NCBI GenBank assembly: GCA_002747395.1
Contig: PDPE01000042.1
Location: 1 to 64,000 of the forward strand
Length of the DNA stretch: 64,000 nucleotides
Direction of reading: 5' to 3'
From: Pseudomonadota bacterium
GTDB lineage: Bacteria > Pseudomonadota > Gammaproteobacteria > Pseudomonadales > Oleiphilaceae
Shown here in pieces: positions 30,627-39,928 of the stretch. The position numbers and the translations under genes are program-made. Each line of letters opens with the position of its first letter. The first letter of the stretch is position 1. The notes under the pieces are model-generated. The model had not been told where the DNA came from. It searched no databases and saw nothing but the letters and a program-made list of their open reading frames with translations.

Positions 30627-31460
30627 CTAATCGAAACGCATGGAAAGATCGACTGCCTTGCAGTCTTTGGTGAGGGTGCCGATGGAGATATAATCCACGC
30701 CGGTTTCGGCAATGGCAACCAGGGTTGTTTCCGTTACATTTCCGGATGCTTCCAGTTTGATATTCGCCGGCTTCATTTTGACGGCCTCTCGCAACTGGTC
30801 AAGTGAGAAGTTGTCCAGCATAACAATATCTGCTTGTGCGTCAATAGCCTGCTGTAATTCCTGCATGCTTTCCACTTCTACTTCTACCGGTTTGCCGGGA
30901 GCATTCGATCTGGCTTTTTGTACAGCATTTGAAATGGAGCCGCAGGCCATGATGTGATTTTCCTTAATGAGGAATGCATCATACAGGCCAATCCTGTGAT
31001 TATTGGCGCCGCCACAGTGTACGGCGTATTTTTGGGCAATACGTAAACCGGGAAAGGTCTTGCGAGTATCAAGAATTTTGCAAGAGGTGTGTTTGACCTT
31101 GTCTGCATAGTGTCGGCTTTTGGTTGCTGTGGCTGACAGCATTTGCAGGAAGTTAAGGGCCGTTCTCTCTCCGGTCAGCAGGCCTCTGGCCGGGCCACTG
31201 AATTCGAAAACGATATCATTCGGTTGCAGGAGGTCGCCATCTTTTGCTTTCCACTGCAGTGTAATGTCGGGATCCACTCTTGCAAAAACCCGGTTGACCC
31301 ATTCTACCCCGCAGATCACGGCAAGTTCTCGCGTGATCACCCTGCCTGTCGCTCTGCTTTCTTCAGGGATAAGGCGGGCAGTGATATCACCATCGCGGAT
31401 ATCTTCCTCCAATGCGGAGCTGACGTTAATTTCTATGGCTTGTTCAATATGCTGATTCAT
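30627..31460 (-). CDS. nadC: Nicotinate-nucleotide pyrophosphorylase (carboxylating)
   Basis: The ATG at 31460 gives [28 protein letters not shown], the normal start (277 residues). Motifs include the N-terminal [70 protein letters not shown] and the barrel phosphate loop [25 protein letters not shown]. It makes nicotinate mononucleotide from quinolinate and PRPP in NAD synthesis. A retropepsin-like gene lies 151 bp upstream on the same strand, with a repeat-bearing gap between. Confidence 0.95.
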   Translation of the reverse strand: MNQHIEQAIEINVSSALEEDIRDGDITARLIPEESRATGRVITRELAVICGVEWVNRVFARVDPDITLQWKAKDGDLLQPNDIVFEFSGPARGLLTGERTALNFLQMLSATATKSRHYADKVKHTSCKILDTRKTFPGLRIAQKYAVHCGGANNHRIGLYDAFLIKENHIMACGSISNAVQKARSNAPGKPVEVEVESMQELQQAIDAQADIVMLDNFSLDQLREAVKMKPANIKLEASGNVTETTLVAIAETGVDYISIGTLTKDCKAVDLSMRFD

Positions 31461-31570
31461 AAGGTTGATTGCATTCTGGTTGTTTCTCGGGAAGTGACAC
31501 CGGTCACGGTTTGCCAACTGGCCTTTTTCTGTCTGTCTGCCAGCCTGGCGTTAACCAGTCGGTGTCACGG

Positions 31571-31630
31571 TTTATTGGTGTTTCGGGTTGGTTATTGGTA
31601 TTTCGGGCCGGTTATTGGTATTTCGGACTG
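31571..31630 (-). repeat. Three tandem 20-bp repeats across the retropepsin stop codon
   Basis: GTTATTGGTATTTCGGRCYG occurs at 31591-31610 and 31611-31630, with a decayed copy at 31571-31590. The minus-strand retropepsin gene ends at 31612, so the repeats start inside its last codons. A 9-bp inverted repeat GTGACACCG/CGGTGTCAC (31494-31502, 31560-31568) lies beside them. Confidence 0.9.
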
Positions 31631-32193
31631 GTTACAATGCTCCGGTTAACCTGTTCCAGTATAAGTCGATTTCCATCTTGTTTGAAGTTGACCTGTCTGA
31701 GAGCGCTCATTCCGAGCAGTACGGGTTCATTAGGCCCCATTGCGGGGTTGATGGAGGCTCGAACATCGTGCAAGGTAATTTTCCCAAGATCGATGGTATC
31801 GATTTTTGTCTGAATAATGTTAATTCGGCCATTTGCCGTGAGCGCGACCCCTTGTCCATATTTGGGCAGATTCAGCGACTTTGCAAGTTGCTGTGGAATG
31901 ACAACATCCGTAGCACCGGTATCAAGCATGAATACCACAGGCGTGTTGTTGATTTTCCCGCCAGCCAGATAGTGGCCGACGTGATTACGCTTCAGTACGG
32001 TTTGGGTCACTTCTCCTGATCGGGAGCTTTCGGGATTCTGGTTGGGGTTGACCCGGTTTTTTTCCCAGTAGCCAAAAAATTGTGTGAGCAGCAGCATGCC
32101 GGTCACCCAGGCAATAACCAACATGATTTTACCGACTTTTGTGTTCGTTTCCCTGTCTGTGCTGTTTTGTGGTTCTTGTGGGGATGATTCCAT
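31612..32193 (-). CDS. Membrane-anchored retropepsin-like aspartic protease (TIGR02281-type)
   Basis: Using the ATG at 32193 (a GTG lies 24 bases upstream) the ~193-residue protein has one membrane helix (IMLVIAWVTGMLLLTQFFGYW). A single-lobe aspartic protease domain follows: HYLAGGKINNTPVVFMLDTGATDVVIPQQLA with DTGA, then GMSALRQVNF with the family's Gly-Met ending. Such proteins probably act as dimers in the periplasm; substrates are unknown. The gene is upstream of nadC on the same strand. Confidence 0.82.
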   Translation of the reverse strand: MESSPQEPQNSTDRETNTKVGKIMLVIAWVTGMLLLTQFFGYWEKNRVNPNQNPESSRSGEVTQTVLKRNHVGHYLAGGKINNTPVVFMLDTGATDVVIPQQLAKSLNLPKYGQGVALTANGRINIIQTKIDTIDLGKITLHDVRASINPAMGPNEPVLLGMSALRQVNFKQDGNRLILEQVNRSIVTSPKYQ

Positions 32194-32332
32194 AGGAAAA
32201 AGAGAGTTGATTGACACCGGTGAATCTTACAATATGGAACGTCTTCACGCCATGGCAATTGTTTATGTGAATTTGTTCGCGTCGTGACAAAATGTGACAG
32301 ATTATGACTGATTGGCGCCCTATACTATTACT

Positions 32333-32413
32333 GTAGTTGAACGCAAAAACTACTATAGTTGAACGTAACAACCAAAATGGTTGAGCGTAAAAATGCAGTT
32401 GAGCTTGAAAAAG
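32333..32413 (+). repeat. Four degenerate ~20-bp repeats (AGTTGARCGTAAAAA) upstream of the DUF1631 gene
   Basis: TAGTTGAACGCAAAAAC, TAGTTGAACGTAACAACC, TGGTTGAGCGTAAAAATG and CAGTTGAGCTTGAAAAAG follow one another ahead of the gene. They could be operator-like sites or a decaying tandem duplication. Confidence 0.75.
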
Positions 32414-32480
32414 TGGTGCCCGTTCAACCCGTGCATCCGGTTTGACACAGGGTTCTCACAGTCAAGAGGCGGGAAGAGCA

Positions 32481-34817
32481 ATGCGTGGCGACAATAATGT
32501 TGTTGATTTGCAAAAAGTAAAATCCGGAGTTGAGTTGGCAAAGGCCAATGAGCTGGCGATTCCCTTGCCCGTGCAAAAAATCACAGGGCTGTTCAGGTCA
32601 ATGGCGATTACCCGCTTCAAACATATGTTTGAAGAAGCGGATGATATTCTGTTCAAGCGAGCAGACAAGGCGGAATCGAACGCGGAACAGGTTGCCTATT
32701 TTGGTGCCATGCGAAATCTTCGATTGAAAAGGAAAAGTATCGAATTGGCTTTTTTGAAGAGTGTGGCTGGCAGCATACAGGATATTGGCAAATCAAAGGG
32801 GGCATCTTCTGTTGCTCCCCCCGTTTTGGCTGACGACCTGAGCCTGGTGGAGCTGGATGATATGGAGTCCAGGGTAGCCATTGAAGCCATGGTTACCAAG
32901 ATTAACGAGCGGGGCGCGGCTTCACTGGAGCATTTGCAAATACGAATACAGACTCTTTTCCCGAATACTGAAATTGCACAGGATGCATTGCCATTTGGCC
33001 CGTTCCGGGTGTGTAACGCCTTTTCAGATGCGTTATGTAATATGGATATGGACATTCGAGTCCGATTGATCGTTTTTAAATTGTTTGATCGATTTTTTTC
33101 GGATCAGCTTGTTGTGTTTTACCAAAAGGCAAACCAGCTTTTGGCAAGGCTTGGCATTTTGCCGGAAATGGTGTCAGAAAAGCGCGGGGGCGGAAGCCGG
33201 CAGGATGGCCACTCTGAGCACCGGGTCGGACAGGAATCTCGGGATACCGGGTTACCGGGCAGTGAAAGCACGGCAAACAGCTCTGCAGATTCCGAATTGG
33301 ACAAGGCCGGTGTTTCAGATTCCGGGTCTGCCATTACTTTTTCATTGCTTCAACAGGCCTTGAGGCAGGGAGCCTTGACCAATGGCAGTCATTCCGGCCA
33401 TCAACAAGGGTCGACAGAACTTGTGTTCGGCGGGAACCCTGTCGAAGATGGGCAGCCAGGCCTGAGTGTTGATGAACTTGTGCAGGCAGTAACTGCGGTT
33501 CAGGGAGAGTTTTACCAGGAAGGAGACAAAGGGGTTCCCGAAGTTAAAAATAGTGGCAATGTGATCCCTCAGTTATTGAATCTGGTCAGGCAGCAAGCTG
33601 CCAATGCTGGTAAAAACGGGTCAATTAGCCAGAGGGATGCCGATATTGCGAGCCTGGTCAGCTTGTTATTCAGCTTTGTCCTGGAAGATGAAAACCTGCC
33701 CGAACGGATGAAACAGGTGATTTTGACCTGGCAAATTCCATTTCTCAAGCTGGCTTTGAAGGATGCTTCCTTTTTTGATCGTGAAAGCCACCCTGCGAGA
33801 CATCTTTTGAATCAGACTTCCAAAGCAGTGATCGGCTGGCAGCCGAAAGAAAGGGGAAGAGACCTTCTGCTGGAAAAAATGGAAAAATTCAGTCGACAGA
33901 TGGTCTCGGACAGCGACCTGAACACGCAGGTGTTTACTGATATCAATCAGGAAATGTCTTCTTTTCTTGATGCCGAGAGGCGTCGATCCCGTTTGATCGC
34001 TCAACGATTGAAGGATGCCGAAGAGGGCCGTGTCAAGGGTGAGATGGCCAGGAAAAAGGTTGAACTGACCATCCGGCAACATCTTGCCGACAGGCAGTTG
34101 CCTCGCGTTCTGACAGAAGCGATTGAAAAGGGCTGGTCGAAAAAAATGTTTGTTGCCTGGCTTCAGGGCGGAGAGCAAGGCATTGAATGGCAAAGGTTAT
34201 CCCGGTTTGTCGGCGACCTTGCATGGAGCGTTGACCCCGATGAAACCGGCGTTGAGGCTCGTGGTCGGTTGCTGCAAATGGTTCCACGTCTGAGGCGGGA
34301 ATGGCGAGAAGGTTTGAGCGAAATTTCTTATGATTTGACGGCCATAGACAAGTCTCTGGCAACAATGGACATGTGCCACAAGCAGTCCCTGCTCAAGATC
34401 GAACAGGTGCAGCAAGAAGAACCGGGCAATGACATCAATAATATCAATAACATCAAGCTGGAAAAACGTCCCAATGCTCCTGTGGCTGGCGATGCGTCCG
34501 TTTCTGCAGAAGAAACCGGGCCCGCCAGAGCCAGAACGGAACTTGAAACCATCTGGGATCAACGGGTGGATCAGCTTCGTATTGGCACATGGTTTGAGTT
34601 TTTGCCAAAAGACGGCAAGAAGCAGCGATTTAAACTGGCGGCAGCGATAAAACTGAATGGCCGCCATGTATTTGTCAATAGAAACGGTGTGAAGCTGGCT
34701 GAATTTGAAAAAGATGAGCTGATCGCCGAGTTGGCATCGGGGCGCTTGATGCCATTGGATGAAAGTCAGATTTTTGATCGTGCGCTGGAGTCTATTATTA
34801 GCGGATTACGTCGTTGA
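32481..34817 (+). CDS. DUF1631 protein with a C-terminal PilZ-like domain
   Basis: From the ATG at 32481 (GGGAAGAG upstream) this is a 778-residue cytoplasmic protein. The DUF1631 region spans most of it, with typical VQKITGLFRSMAITRFKHMFEEAD early and 'VSLLFSFVLEDENLPERMKQVILTWQIPFLKLALKD' (in segments) in the middle. The last ~95 residues (GTWFEFLPKDGKKQRFKLAAAIKLNGRHVFVNR in segments) resemble PilZ-type c-di-GMP-binding folds, but the RxxxR motif is not obvious. A short 9-bp repeat (ATCAATAAY) lies in frame near 34430. The function of the family is unknown. It is followed by ampD two bases on. Confidence 0.8.
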   Translation: MRGDNNVVDLQKVKSGVELAKANELAIPLPVQKITGLFRSMAITRFKHMFEEADDILFKRADKAESNAEQVAYFGAMRNLRLKRKSIELAFLKSVAGSIQDIGKSKGASSVAPPVLADDLSLVELDDMESRVAIEAMVTKINERGAASLEHLQIRIQTLFPNTEIAQDALPFGPFRVCNAFSDALCNMDMDIRVRLIVFKLFDRFFSDQLVVFYQKANQLLARLGILPEMVSEKRGGGSRQDGHSEHRVGQESRDTGLPGSESTANSSADSELDKAGVSDSGSAITFSLLQQALRQGALTNGSHSGHQQGSTELVFGGNPVEDGQPGLSVDELVQAVTAVQGEFYQEGDKGVPEVKNSGNVIPQLLNLVRQQAANAGKNGSISQRDADIASLVSLLFSFVLEDENLPERMKQVILTWQIPFLKLALKDASFFDRESHPARHLLNQTSKAVIGWQPKERGRDLLLEKMEKFSRQMVSDSDLNTQVFTDINQEMSSFLDAERRRSRLIAQRLKDAEEGRVKGEMARKKVELTIRQHLADRQLPRVLTEAIEKGWSKKMFVAWLQGGEQGIEWQRLSRFVGDLAWSVDPDETGVEARGRLLQMVPRLRREWREGLSEISYDLTAIDKSLATMDMCHKQSLLKIEQVQQEEPGNDINNINNIKLEKRPNAPVAGDASVSAEETGPARARTELETIWDQRVDQLRIGTWFEFLPKDGKKQRFKLAAAIKLNGRHVFVNRNGVKLAEFEKDELIAELASGRLMPLDESQIFDRALESIISGLRR

Positions 34818-34818
34818 T

Positions 34819-35358
34819 ATGGTTGAAAATAATGGTTGGTTGTCGGCGGCCCGAAAAGTACCGTCTCCAAACTTTGATGAACGGCCAAATCCTGAAGATG
34901 TCAGCCTGCTTGTCATTCACAATATCAGCTTGCCTCCCGGCCGGTTCGGTACCGGCTGTATCGAACAGTTTTTCTGTAATGAACTTGACTTCGAGGGGCA
35001 CCCGTTTTTTAACCGGATCAGAGGGGTAGAAGTATCAGCCCATTTTCTTATCAAGCGTGATGGCGAGCTTGTCCAGTTTGTTTCGACCTCGAAGCGAGCC
35101 TGGCATGCGGGGAGGTCTTTGTTTCAGGGAAGAGAGCGCTGTAATGATTTTTCTATCGGGATAGAGCTGGAGGGGACGGACGATCAACCTTATACCGGGG
35201 AGCAATATCATCGCCTGCGAGAGGTGACTGCAGAATTAATGGAACGCTTTCCCGCAATCAACCCTGATCGAATTGTCGGGCATAGTGACATCGCTCCCGA
35301 TAGAAAGACCGACCCTGGGCCGGCATTTGACTGGTTCAGATATAAAAGTTCTCTTTGA
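34819..35358 (+). CDS. ampD: 1,6-anhydro-N-acetylmuramyl-L-alanine amidase AmpD
   Basis: The ATG at 34819 gives MVENNGWLSAARKVPSPNFDERP, the standard AmpD start (179 residues). Zinc ligands are in VIHNISLP (His 34) and GHSDIAPDRKTDPGPAFDW. The substrate-side motif SAHFLIKRDGELVQFV and RAWHAG are present. It removes peptide from anhydro-muropeptides during peptidoglycan recycling and thereby keeps ampC-type beta-lactamase regulation off. ampE follows at 160 bp. Confidence 0.94.
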   Translation: MVENNGWLSAARKVPSPNFDERPNPEDVSLLVIHNISLPPGRFGTGCIEQFFCNELDFEGHPFFNRIRGVEVSAHFLIKRDGELVQFVSTSKRAWHAGRSLFQGRERCNDFSIGIELEGTDDQPYTGEQYHRLREVTAELMERFPAINPDRIVGHSDIAPDRKTDPGPAFDWFRYKSSL

Positions 35359-35517
35359 GTTATACCAATCTTGTCTGTTCCCGTATGCTGTCTGTTCGGG
35401 TATATTGTTATTTAGCTCGAGAATGCCAATAATAAAGCTGTCTTGATCCTGAGCCAGGCATGGAATGTCAGCAATGTCTGGAAAATAGCTCGCCGGGTAC
35501 CTTCGGTCAGAATAACT

Positions 35518-36450
35518 ATGAACCTCATACTTTTCCTTTTCGCATTTGTCATCCAGAGAAAGACCCGCATTTCTTTCAGCTATGCCTTTGATCGCTGGTC
35601 AAAGCTTGTCGTTACCGGTATCTCTGCCCGTTTTGCCCGGTTGCCAGAGTGGTGCGGGGCGCTGGTCACTTCCATTGTGTTTCTGTCAGTGATTGCAGGG
35701 TTATGGGGAGTTCTGTCTTTACTTCAGGGAATAGCATACGACGTGTTTTATTTTTTTGTTGTGTTCCTTGTTATTCTGTCGCTTATTGGAGACGCGGATT
35801 CCGCAGGAAAGCTGGATGAATTTTTAACCCATTGGCGCCAGCGTGACAGCCAGGGAGCGTTATTGTCCTTGCTCAGCAATAATATTGTACCTGGGCAAGA
35901 AGCAGATTCTTCCCGGCTGTTATTGCGAGAGGTTGCAAACTGGTTGTTGCTGGATACTTTTCAGCGCTATTTTCTGATTTTATTCTGGTTTGCGGTTGCG
36001 GGGCCGACAGGCGCACTGGCTGCCCGAATCGTTGAACAGGTTTGTCGTACAGATTCCAATGCCTGTTTGGTAAAGGTATTTAACCCGATTTTATTTGTGC
36101 TGGAGGCTGTTCCCTGTCGAATTGTCGCCATAGCAATGGTCTTTTTGTCAGATCAATCGCCATTGAACTGGCAGTTTTTTCGCCAGGTTATTTTTGGAAG
36201 GTTTTCTTCAGATCGTCTATTGCTTGTTTCTGCCCAGGTTGCCTTGCCGGAACACAATCTGGGCAAGCGGGACAGGCTGGTGAAAATGGTGGTGTCCGAG
36301 GAGGTTCTGTTGCAGGAAGACTTTGACGATTTCTATCTGGCAGGAGACACGGGGATCAAGGCGCTAAGGGTGCTGTTGACACAGGTTGTCTGGGGGTGCT
36401 TTTTTGTCTGGGCGCTGGTGCAGCTCGGAGTATATTACTTTCCTGGCTGA
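35518..36450 (+). CDS. ampE: AmpE-like membrane protein
   Basis: From the ATG at 35518 the ~310-residue protein has about four membrane helices, starting MNLILFLFAFVIQRK and ending with WGCFFVWALVQLGVYYF. The AmpE/CobD-like motif LLLREVANWLLLDTFQRYFLILFWFAVAGP is typical. AmpE is linked to the AmpD peptidoglycan recycling/beta-lactamase regulation pair; its biochemistry is not settled. A longer reading frame begins at 35443 but no conserved start is there. Two tandem 17-bp copies (35372-35405) lie in the ampD-ampE gap. Confidence 0.85.
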   Translation: MNLILFLFAFVIQRKTRISFSYAFDRWSKLVVTGISARFARLPEWCGALVTSIVFLSVIAGLWGVLSLLQGIAYDVFYFFVVFLVILSLIGDADSAGKLDEFLTHWRQRDSQGALLSLLSNNIVPGQEADSSRLLLREVANWLLLDTFQRYFLILFWFAVAGPTGALAARIVEQVCRTDSNACLVKVFNPILFVLEAVPCRIVAIAMVFLSDQSPLNWQFFRQVIFGRFSSDRLLLVSAQVALPEHNLGKRDRLVKMVVSEEVLLQEDFDDFYLAGDTGIKALRVLLTQVVWGCFFVWALVQLGVYYFPG

Positions 36451-36464
36451 CTCCTCTCGTCCGG

Positions 36465-36610
36465 TTCGCCAACACTTTATACCTCAATTCGCTAACGCTC
36501 CATACCTGAAAAATACATGTGCACTTTATATTGTCATATCGTCGAAGGTTGGGATTTCGTCGAAGGTCTTGATGTCATTGAAGGTTGTGATTGTTCAAAG
36601 GTCGTGGCGG
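36465..36610 (+). repeat. Two tandem-repeat sets in the ampE-sirtuin gap
   Basis: A 23-bp unit TTCGCYAACRCTYYATACCTSAA appears twice (36465-36510). A separate 18-bp unit (TCGTCGAAGGTTGGGATT and variants) appears four times (36539-36610). The second array ends about 30 bases before the sirtuin ATG. Confidence 0.92.
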
Positions 36611-36639
36611 TGGCCCGATATTTTGGTTAGAATCTTTCC

Positions 36640-37440
36640 ATGACTATAAAAAAAATAAACGATATTGTCAGTTTGATTGTGCAATCCAGGCGTATTCTGT
36701 TTATCACCGGGGCAGGTATTTCTGCCGAATCCGGGCTGCCAACCTATCGTGGTGTTGGTGGTCTTTATGATAATCAGAACACGGCGGATGGCTATCGAAT
36801 CGAAGAAGCGCTTAGTGCCCCTATGCTTCGCCTGCGACCGGAAATTACCTGGAAATACCTTTGGCAAATCGGTTCTGCCCGTATCCACGCCCGGCCAAAC
36901 AGAGCCCACGAGGTGATTGCAGCGATTGAAAACAGCTCGAAAGATGTTTGGACATTAACCCAGAATGTCGATGGATTTCATCGGGCCGCAGGCAGTAACC
37001 AGGTGATTGAAATACATGGTGATGCGTTCGATCTGTTTTGTACCGGATGTTATGCACCTTACGATGCTGAAAAGGTTTTTCGTTCTGCCAGTGGTGGTGA
37101 TTATGTCTTGCCTGATATTGAACTTCCTCCAAAGTGCGAAAGGTGCGGGGCTATTGTCAGGCCCAATGTGGTGCTGTTTGGTGAAATGTTGCCCCAGGGC
37201 CCTATTATTGAACTGGTTCATCAGTTGAACAGCGGGTTTGATCTGGTTTTCTCAATTGGTACATCCAATGCGTTTCCGTACATATCCGAACCGGTAATTC
37301 AGGCGATACAGCTGGGGATTCCTACTGTAGAAATCAATCCATCGGAAACGAGTTTGTCGTCTATGGTTGATATCAGGCTTTCTTCGACCGCCGCTGCAGT
37401 AATGGACGAGGTCTGGCAAAAGCTGCATGGCTGCCTGTAA
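36640..37440 (+). CDS. Sir2-family NAD-dependent protein deacylase
   Basis: This 266-residue protein has the sirtuin NAD-binding motif FITGAGISAESGLPTYR (residues 21-37), TQNVDGFHRAAGS with the catalytic histidine in IEIHGDAF, a four-cysteine zinc module (CTGC and CERC), and the second NAD motif SIGTSNAF. CobB-type sirtuins remove acetyl or succinyl groups from lysines. It appears to stand alone; the stop lies in a 17-bp tandem duplication. Confidence 0.93.
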   Translation: MTIKKINDIVSLIVQSRRILFITGAGISAESGLPTYRGVGGLYDNQNTADGYRIEEALSAPMLRLRPEITWKYLWQIGSARIHARPNRAHEVIAAIENSSKDVWTLTQNVDGFHRAAGSNQVIEIHGDAFDLFCTGCYAPYDAEKVFRSASGGDYVLPDIELPPKCERCGAIVRPNVVLFGEMLPQGPIIELVHQLNSGFDLVFSIGTSNAFPYISEPVIQAIQLGIPTVEINPSETSLSSMVDIRLSSTAAAVMDEVWQKLHGCL

Positions 37441-37500
37441 ACCATGGCCGCCTGCAAATAATGGAACGGCGAAGTACCAGTAAAAGAAGTACCGGTAAAA
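37426..37500 (+). repeat. 17-bp and 15-bp tandem duplications after the sirtuin
   Basis: CATGGCTGCCTGTAAAC and CATGGCCGCCTGCAAAT (37426-37459) span the sirtuin stop TAA. GAAGTACCAGTAAAA and GAAGTACCGGTAAAA (37471-37500) follow. Confidence 0.9.
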
Positions 37501-37588
37501 ACTGCCCTGTAAACTTCACAGAGAAACCAAATTTGTGTATTCTACGCTCAGTATTTTACCAATACCTATATCTTTTCAGGAGGGTTAC

Positions 37589-38812
37589 ATGCTCAAAAAC
37601 AAGGTGCTGCTTGCTGTGGCTGTTCTGGCCTCATCTGCCGCGATAGCCGATGGTGAACCGGACAGGTTTTATATTTCAGGGGGCTGGAATAAGTTTTTGT
37701 ATGACAGTGACCGGTTTATCAAGGATCAAAATGACGTTTACCTGGGGATGGGTTACCATTTCAACCCGCAAACTGCGGTTGAGCTCATGGTGAACCGGGG
37801 TAATACGACAGATCGCGCTTCCCTGGGTAATGAAACCGATGTTACGCTGGCCTCTCTGAATCTGGTGCAGCGCATGACTCCTGTTGGAGAGAGTGGCTTG
37901 TTTGGTCGTCTGGGAGTCGGTTTTGACAAAATGACACCGAAAACCGATCACATCAAGAAAGAAGCGGCTGGCAGACTGGGTTTTGGCTATGAATACCATG
38001 TAACAGATTACATGGCGCTTACTGCGGCCATGGATGTGGTTTATGGCATTGAAACAGAAATGGCCGATTTTATACCTTCAGCGGGTATCACTCTCTTTTT
38101 TGGCGCATCTGCTCCGGCGCCGGTACCGGTGGCACCTGCACCGGTAGAAGTGTATAAAGACACTGACGGTGATGGTATTGCTGACAATAATGATGTGTGC
38201 CCGAATACACCGGCCGGAGATGAAGTCGATGCCAAAGGCTGTTCGTTGCCGAAAGATGCCGATGGTGACGGTGTGCTGGATAAAGATGATGCGTGTCCGA
38301 ATACACCGGCCGGGGATGCAGTCGACGCCAAAGGCTGTTCATTGCCCAAAGACGCCGATGGTGATGGTGTTGTTGACTCACGTGATGACTGCCCTGATAC
38401 CGCGGCCGGTGCGAGAGTTGATGAACATGGCTGTGCACTGGTACTGACAGAAGTGGTTGAAATTGACCTCTATGTCAGTTTCGGGCTCAACAGTTCCAAA
38501 TTGAGTTCATCCGACAGGAAGGCGGTTGCCGATGTTGCGGCGTTCCTGAAAGCATATCCTGATACTCAATGCCACCTGGCAGGTTATACCGACTCAACCG
38601 GACCCGCAGCATACAATCTGGTGTTGTCGAAAAAGCGGGCGGAAGCGGTCAAGCGTTATCTGGTTGAAGAGTTCGGAGTGAGTGCTGATCGTGTCAGCGC
38701 CGAGGGCTTCGGGGAAAGTCAGCCTGTTGCCGATAACAGCACGAAAGCCGGTCAGGCTAAAAATCGCAGAGTGACTGCAACCATTAAAGCGACAGTTAAC
38801 AAGTACCAGTGA
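37589..38812 (+). CDS. OmpA-family outer-membrane protein with calcium-binding repeats
   Basis: AGGAGG precedes the ATG at 37589. The 407-residue protein has a signal peptide (MLKNKVLLAVAVLASSAAIA), an eight-stranded barrel (to about 175), and a Pro-Ala hinge (PAPVPVAPAP). Three thrombospondin type-3 repeats follow (DTDGDGIADNNDVCPNTPAGD and two like it), rich in Asp for calcium binding. A C-terminal OmpA peptidoglycan domain (LAGYTDSTGPAAYNLVLSKKRAEAV) closes it. It should link the outer membrane to peptidoglycan. A terminator follows. Confidence 0.93.
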   Translation: MLKNKVLLAVAVLASSAAIADGEPDRFYISGGWNKFLYDSDRFIKDQNDVYLGMGYHFNPQTAVELMVNRGNTTDRASLGNETDVTLASLNLVQRMTPVGESGLFGRLGVGFDKMTPKTDHIKKEAAGRLGFGYEYHVTDYMALTAAMDVVYGIETEMADFIPSAGITLFFGASAPAPVPVAPAPVEVYKDTDGDGIADNNDVCPNTPAGDEVDAKGCSLPKDADGDGVLDKDDACPNTPAGDAVDAKGCSLPKDADGDGVVDSRDDCPDTAAGARVDEHGCALVLTEVVEIDLYVSFGLNSSKLSSSDRKAVADVAAFLKAYPDTQCHLAGYTDSTGPAAYNLVLSKKRAEAVKRYLVEEFGVSADRVSAEGFGESQPVADNSTKAGQAKNRRVTATIKATVNKYQ

Positions 38813-38917
38813 TGGTTAAGGGTGCTATGTGATATTGATAAGACTGCGTGACAGGCAACCTGTTGCGTAGTGTTATCAGTCAGTTGATCCGTTTGTCAAT
38901 TTTGTCAATCAGTCAAT

Positions 38918-38947
38918 AAAGCGGGCAGTGTGTTACTGTCCGCTTTT
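38918..38947 (+). terminator. Terminator after the OmpA-like gene
   Basis: AAAGCGGGCAGT and ACTGTCCGCTTTT form a near-perfect stem with a five-base loop and T run. It also faces the 3' end of the minus-strand phosphatase gene. Confidence 0.8.
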
Positions 38948-38994
38948 CTTTTCAGGGTGGGTAAAATCATCAAGAAGACAGGCAAAGCCGGAAA

Positions 38995-39888
38995 TCAGCG
39001 CAGTTTGTCTATGATACTTTTGGTTTGCCTTGCCAGCTCTTTATTTGACGCGAAAATCAGGCCCTTGTGGTTCATATAGGTAGACTCTTTTCGGTTCAAC
39101 TCAAAAGGTTCTCCTGCTATGTCAGTAGCAGGTAGCCCCAATTCATTATATATGCAAGCTGTGGCTGCATAGTCCCAAATGCTTCCCCCCTTGTCTTTGG
39201 GAAACTTGAAATAGACAGCAGGTGCATTTTCGAGTACCCAGCAGGCATTGAGTACCGCTCCCCCTTGCGCTGTAATTTTGACATCGGATAAAAAGCCGGA
39301 AGTCTGAACCAGAAAATCAATAACCGAGCCGTAACGGTGATCATTGGCGTAGCTACGATCAAAAAAACAGTTAAGAGTTGTACCCTTTGTAATAACAGAA
39401 CGGGTTTGCTGCCCATTGATACGGGCACCCAGGCCCCTGGTTGCGTGGTAGAGTTTGCCACTGATCGGGTCATAGACGACACCGATGACAGGTGAACCGT
39501 CCGATTGAACCAAAGCAATGGAAACCGAGTAACCCTTGCGTTTTTCACAGAAACTCAGGGTTCCATCGATAGGGTCAACCAGCCAGAAACAGCTTTTTTG
39601 AAAACGGCTGCCATCATCCTGACTTTCTTCCCCCAAAAACGCGATGTCGTGCTGCTCGCAGCTCTCTTTGAGGGCCGTTTTAATAATGGCCTGAGCTTCG
39701 AGATCGACCCTGGTGACGACTTCTGCCGCAAGGCTGCCCCCTTTTCCCTTGTGATGAACCTCAATTTCCACGTCATCATAGGAATTGATCAACTCGCCTG
39801 CAGATTTGGCTGCTTCTATCGCAACCAGGGTAAGTTCCTGCAGTTGATCTGTCTGTAGCCGATTGTTATGTAATTGATTTTGTCTCAT
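38995..39888 (-). CDS. Inositol monophosphatase-family (CysQ-like) phosphatase, next to arsJ
   Basis: The ATG at 39888 is the best start (a TTG lies at 39921). The ~297-residue protein has the metal-binding motifs of the family: FLGEESQDD, WLVDPIDGTLSF and GGSIWDYAATA. Members dephosphorylate inositol phosphate, fructose 1,6-bisphosphate or 3'-phosphoadenosine phosphate; the exact substrate is not readable. It follows arsJ on the minus strand, probably in one operon, which is unusual. Confidence 0.85.
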   Translation of the reverse strand: MRQNQLHNNRLQTDQLQELTLVAIEAAKSAGELINSYDDVEIEVHHKGKGGSLAAEVVTRVDLEAQAIIKTALKESCEQHDIAFLGEESQDDGSRFQKSCFWLVDPIDGTLSFCEKRKGYSVSIALVQSDGSPVIGVVYDPISGKLYHATRGLGARINGQQTRSVITKGTTLNCFFDRSYANDHRYGSVIDFLVQTSGFLSDVKITAQGGAVLNACWVLENAPAVYFKFPKDKGGSIWDYAATACIYNELGLPATDIAGEPFELNRKESTYMNHKGLIFASNKELARQTKSIIDKLR

Positions 39889-39928
39889 GAGCTCAGGTTT
39901 TCCATTGTTTTTATTGGCCAATTGCTCG

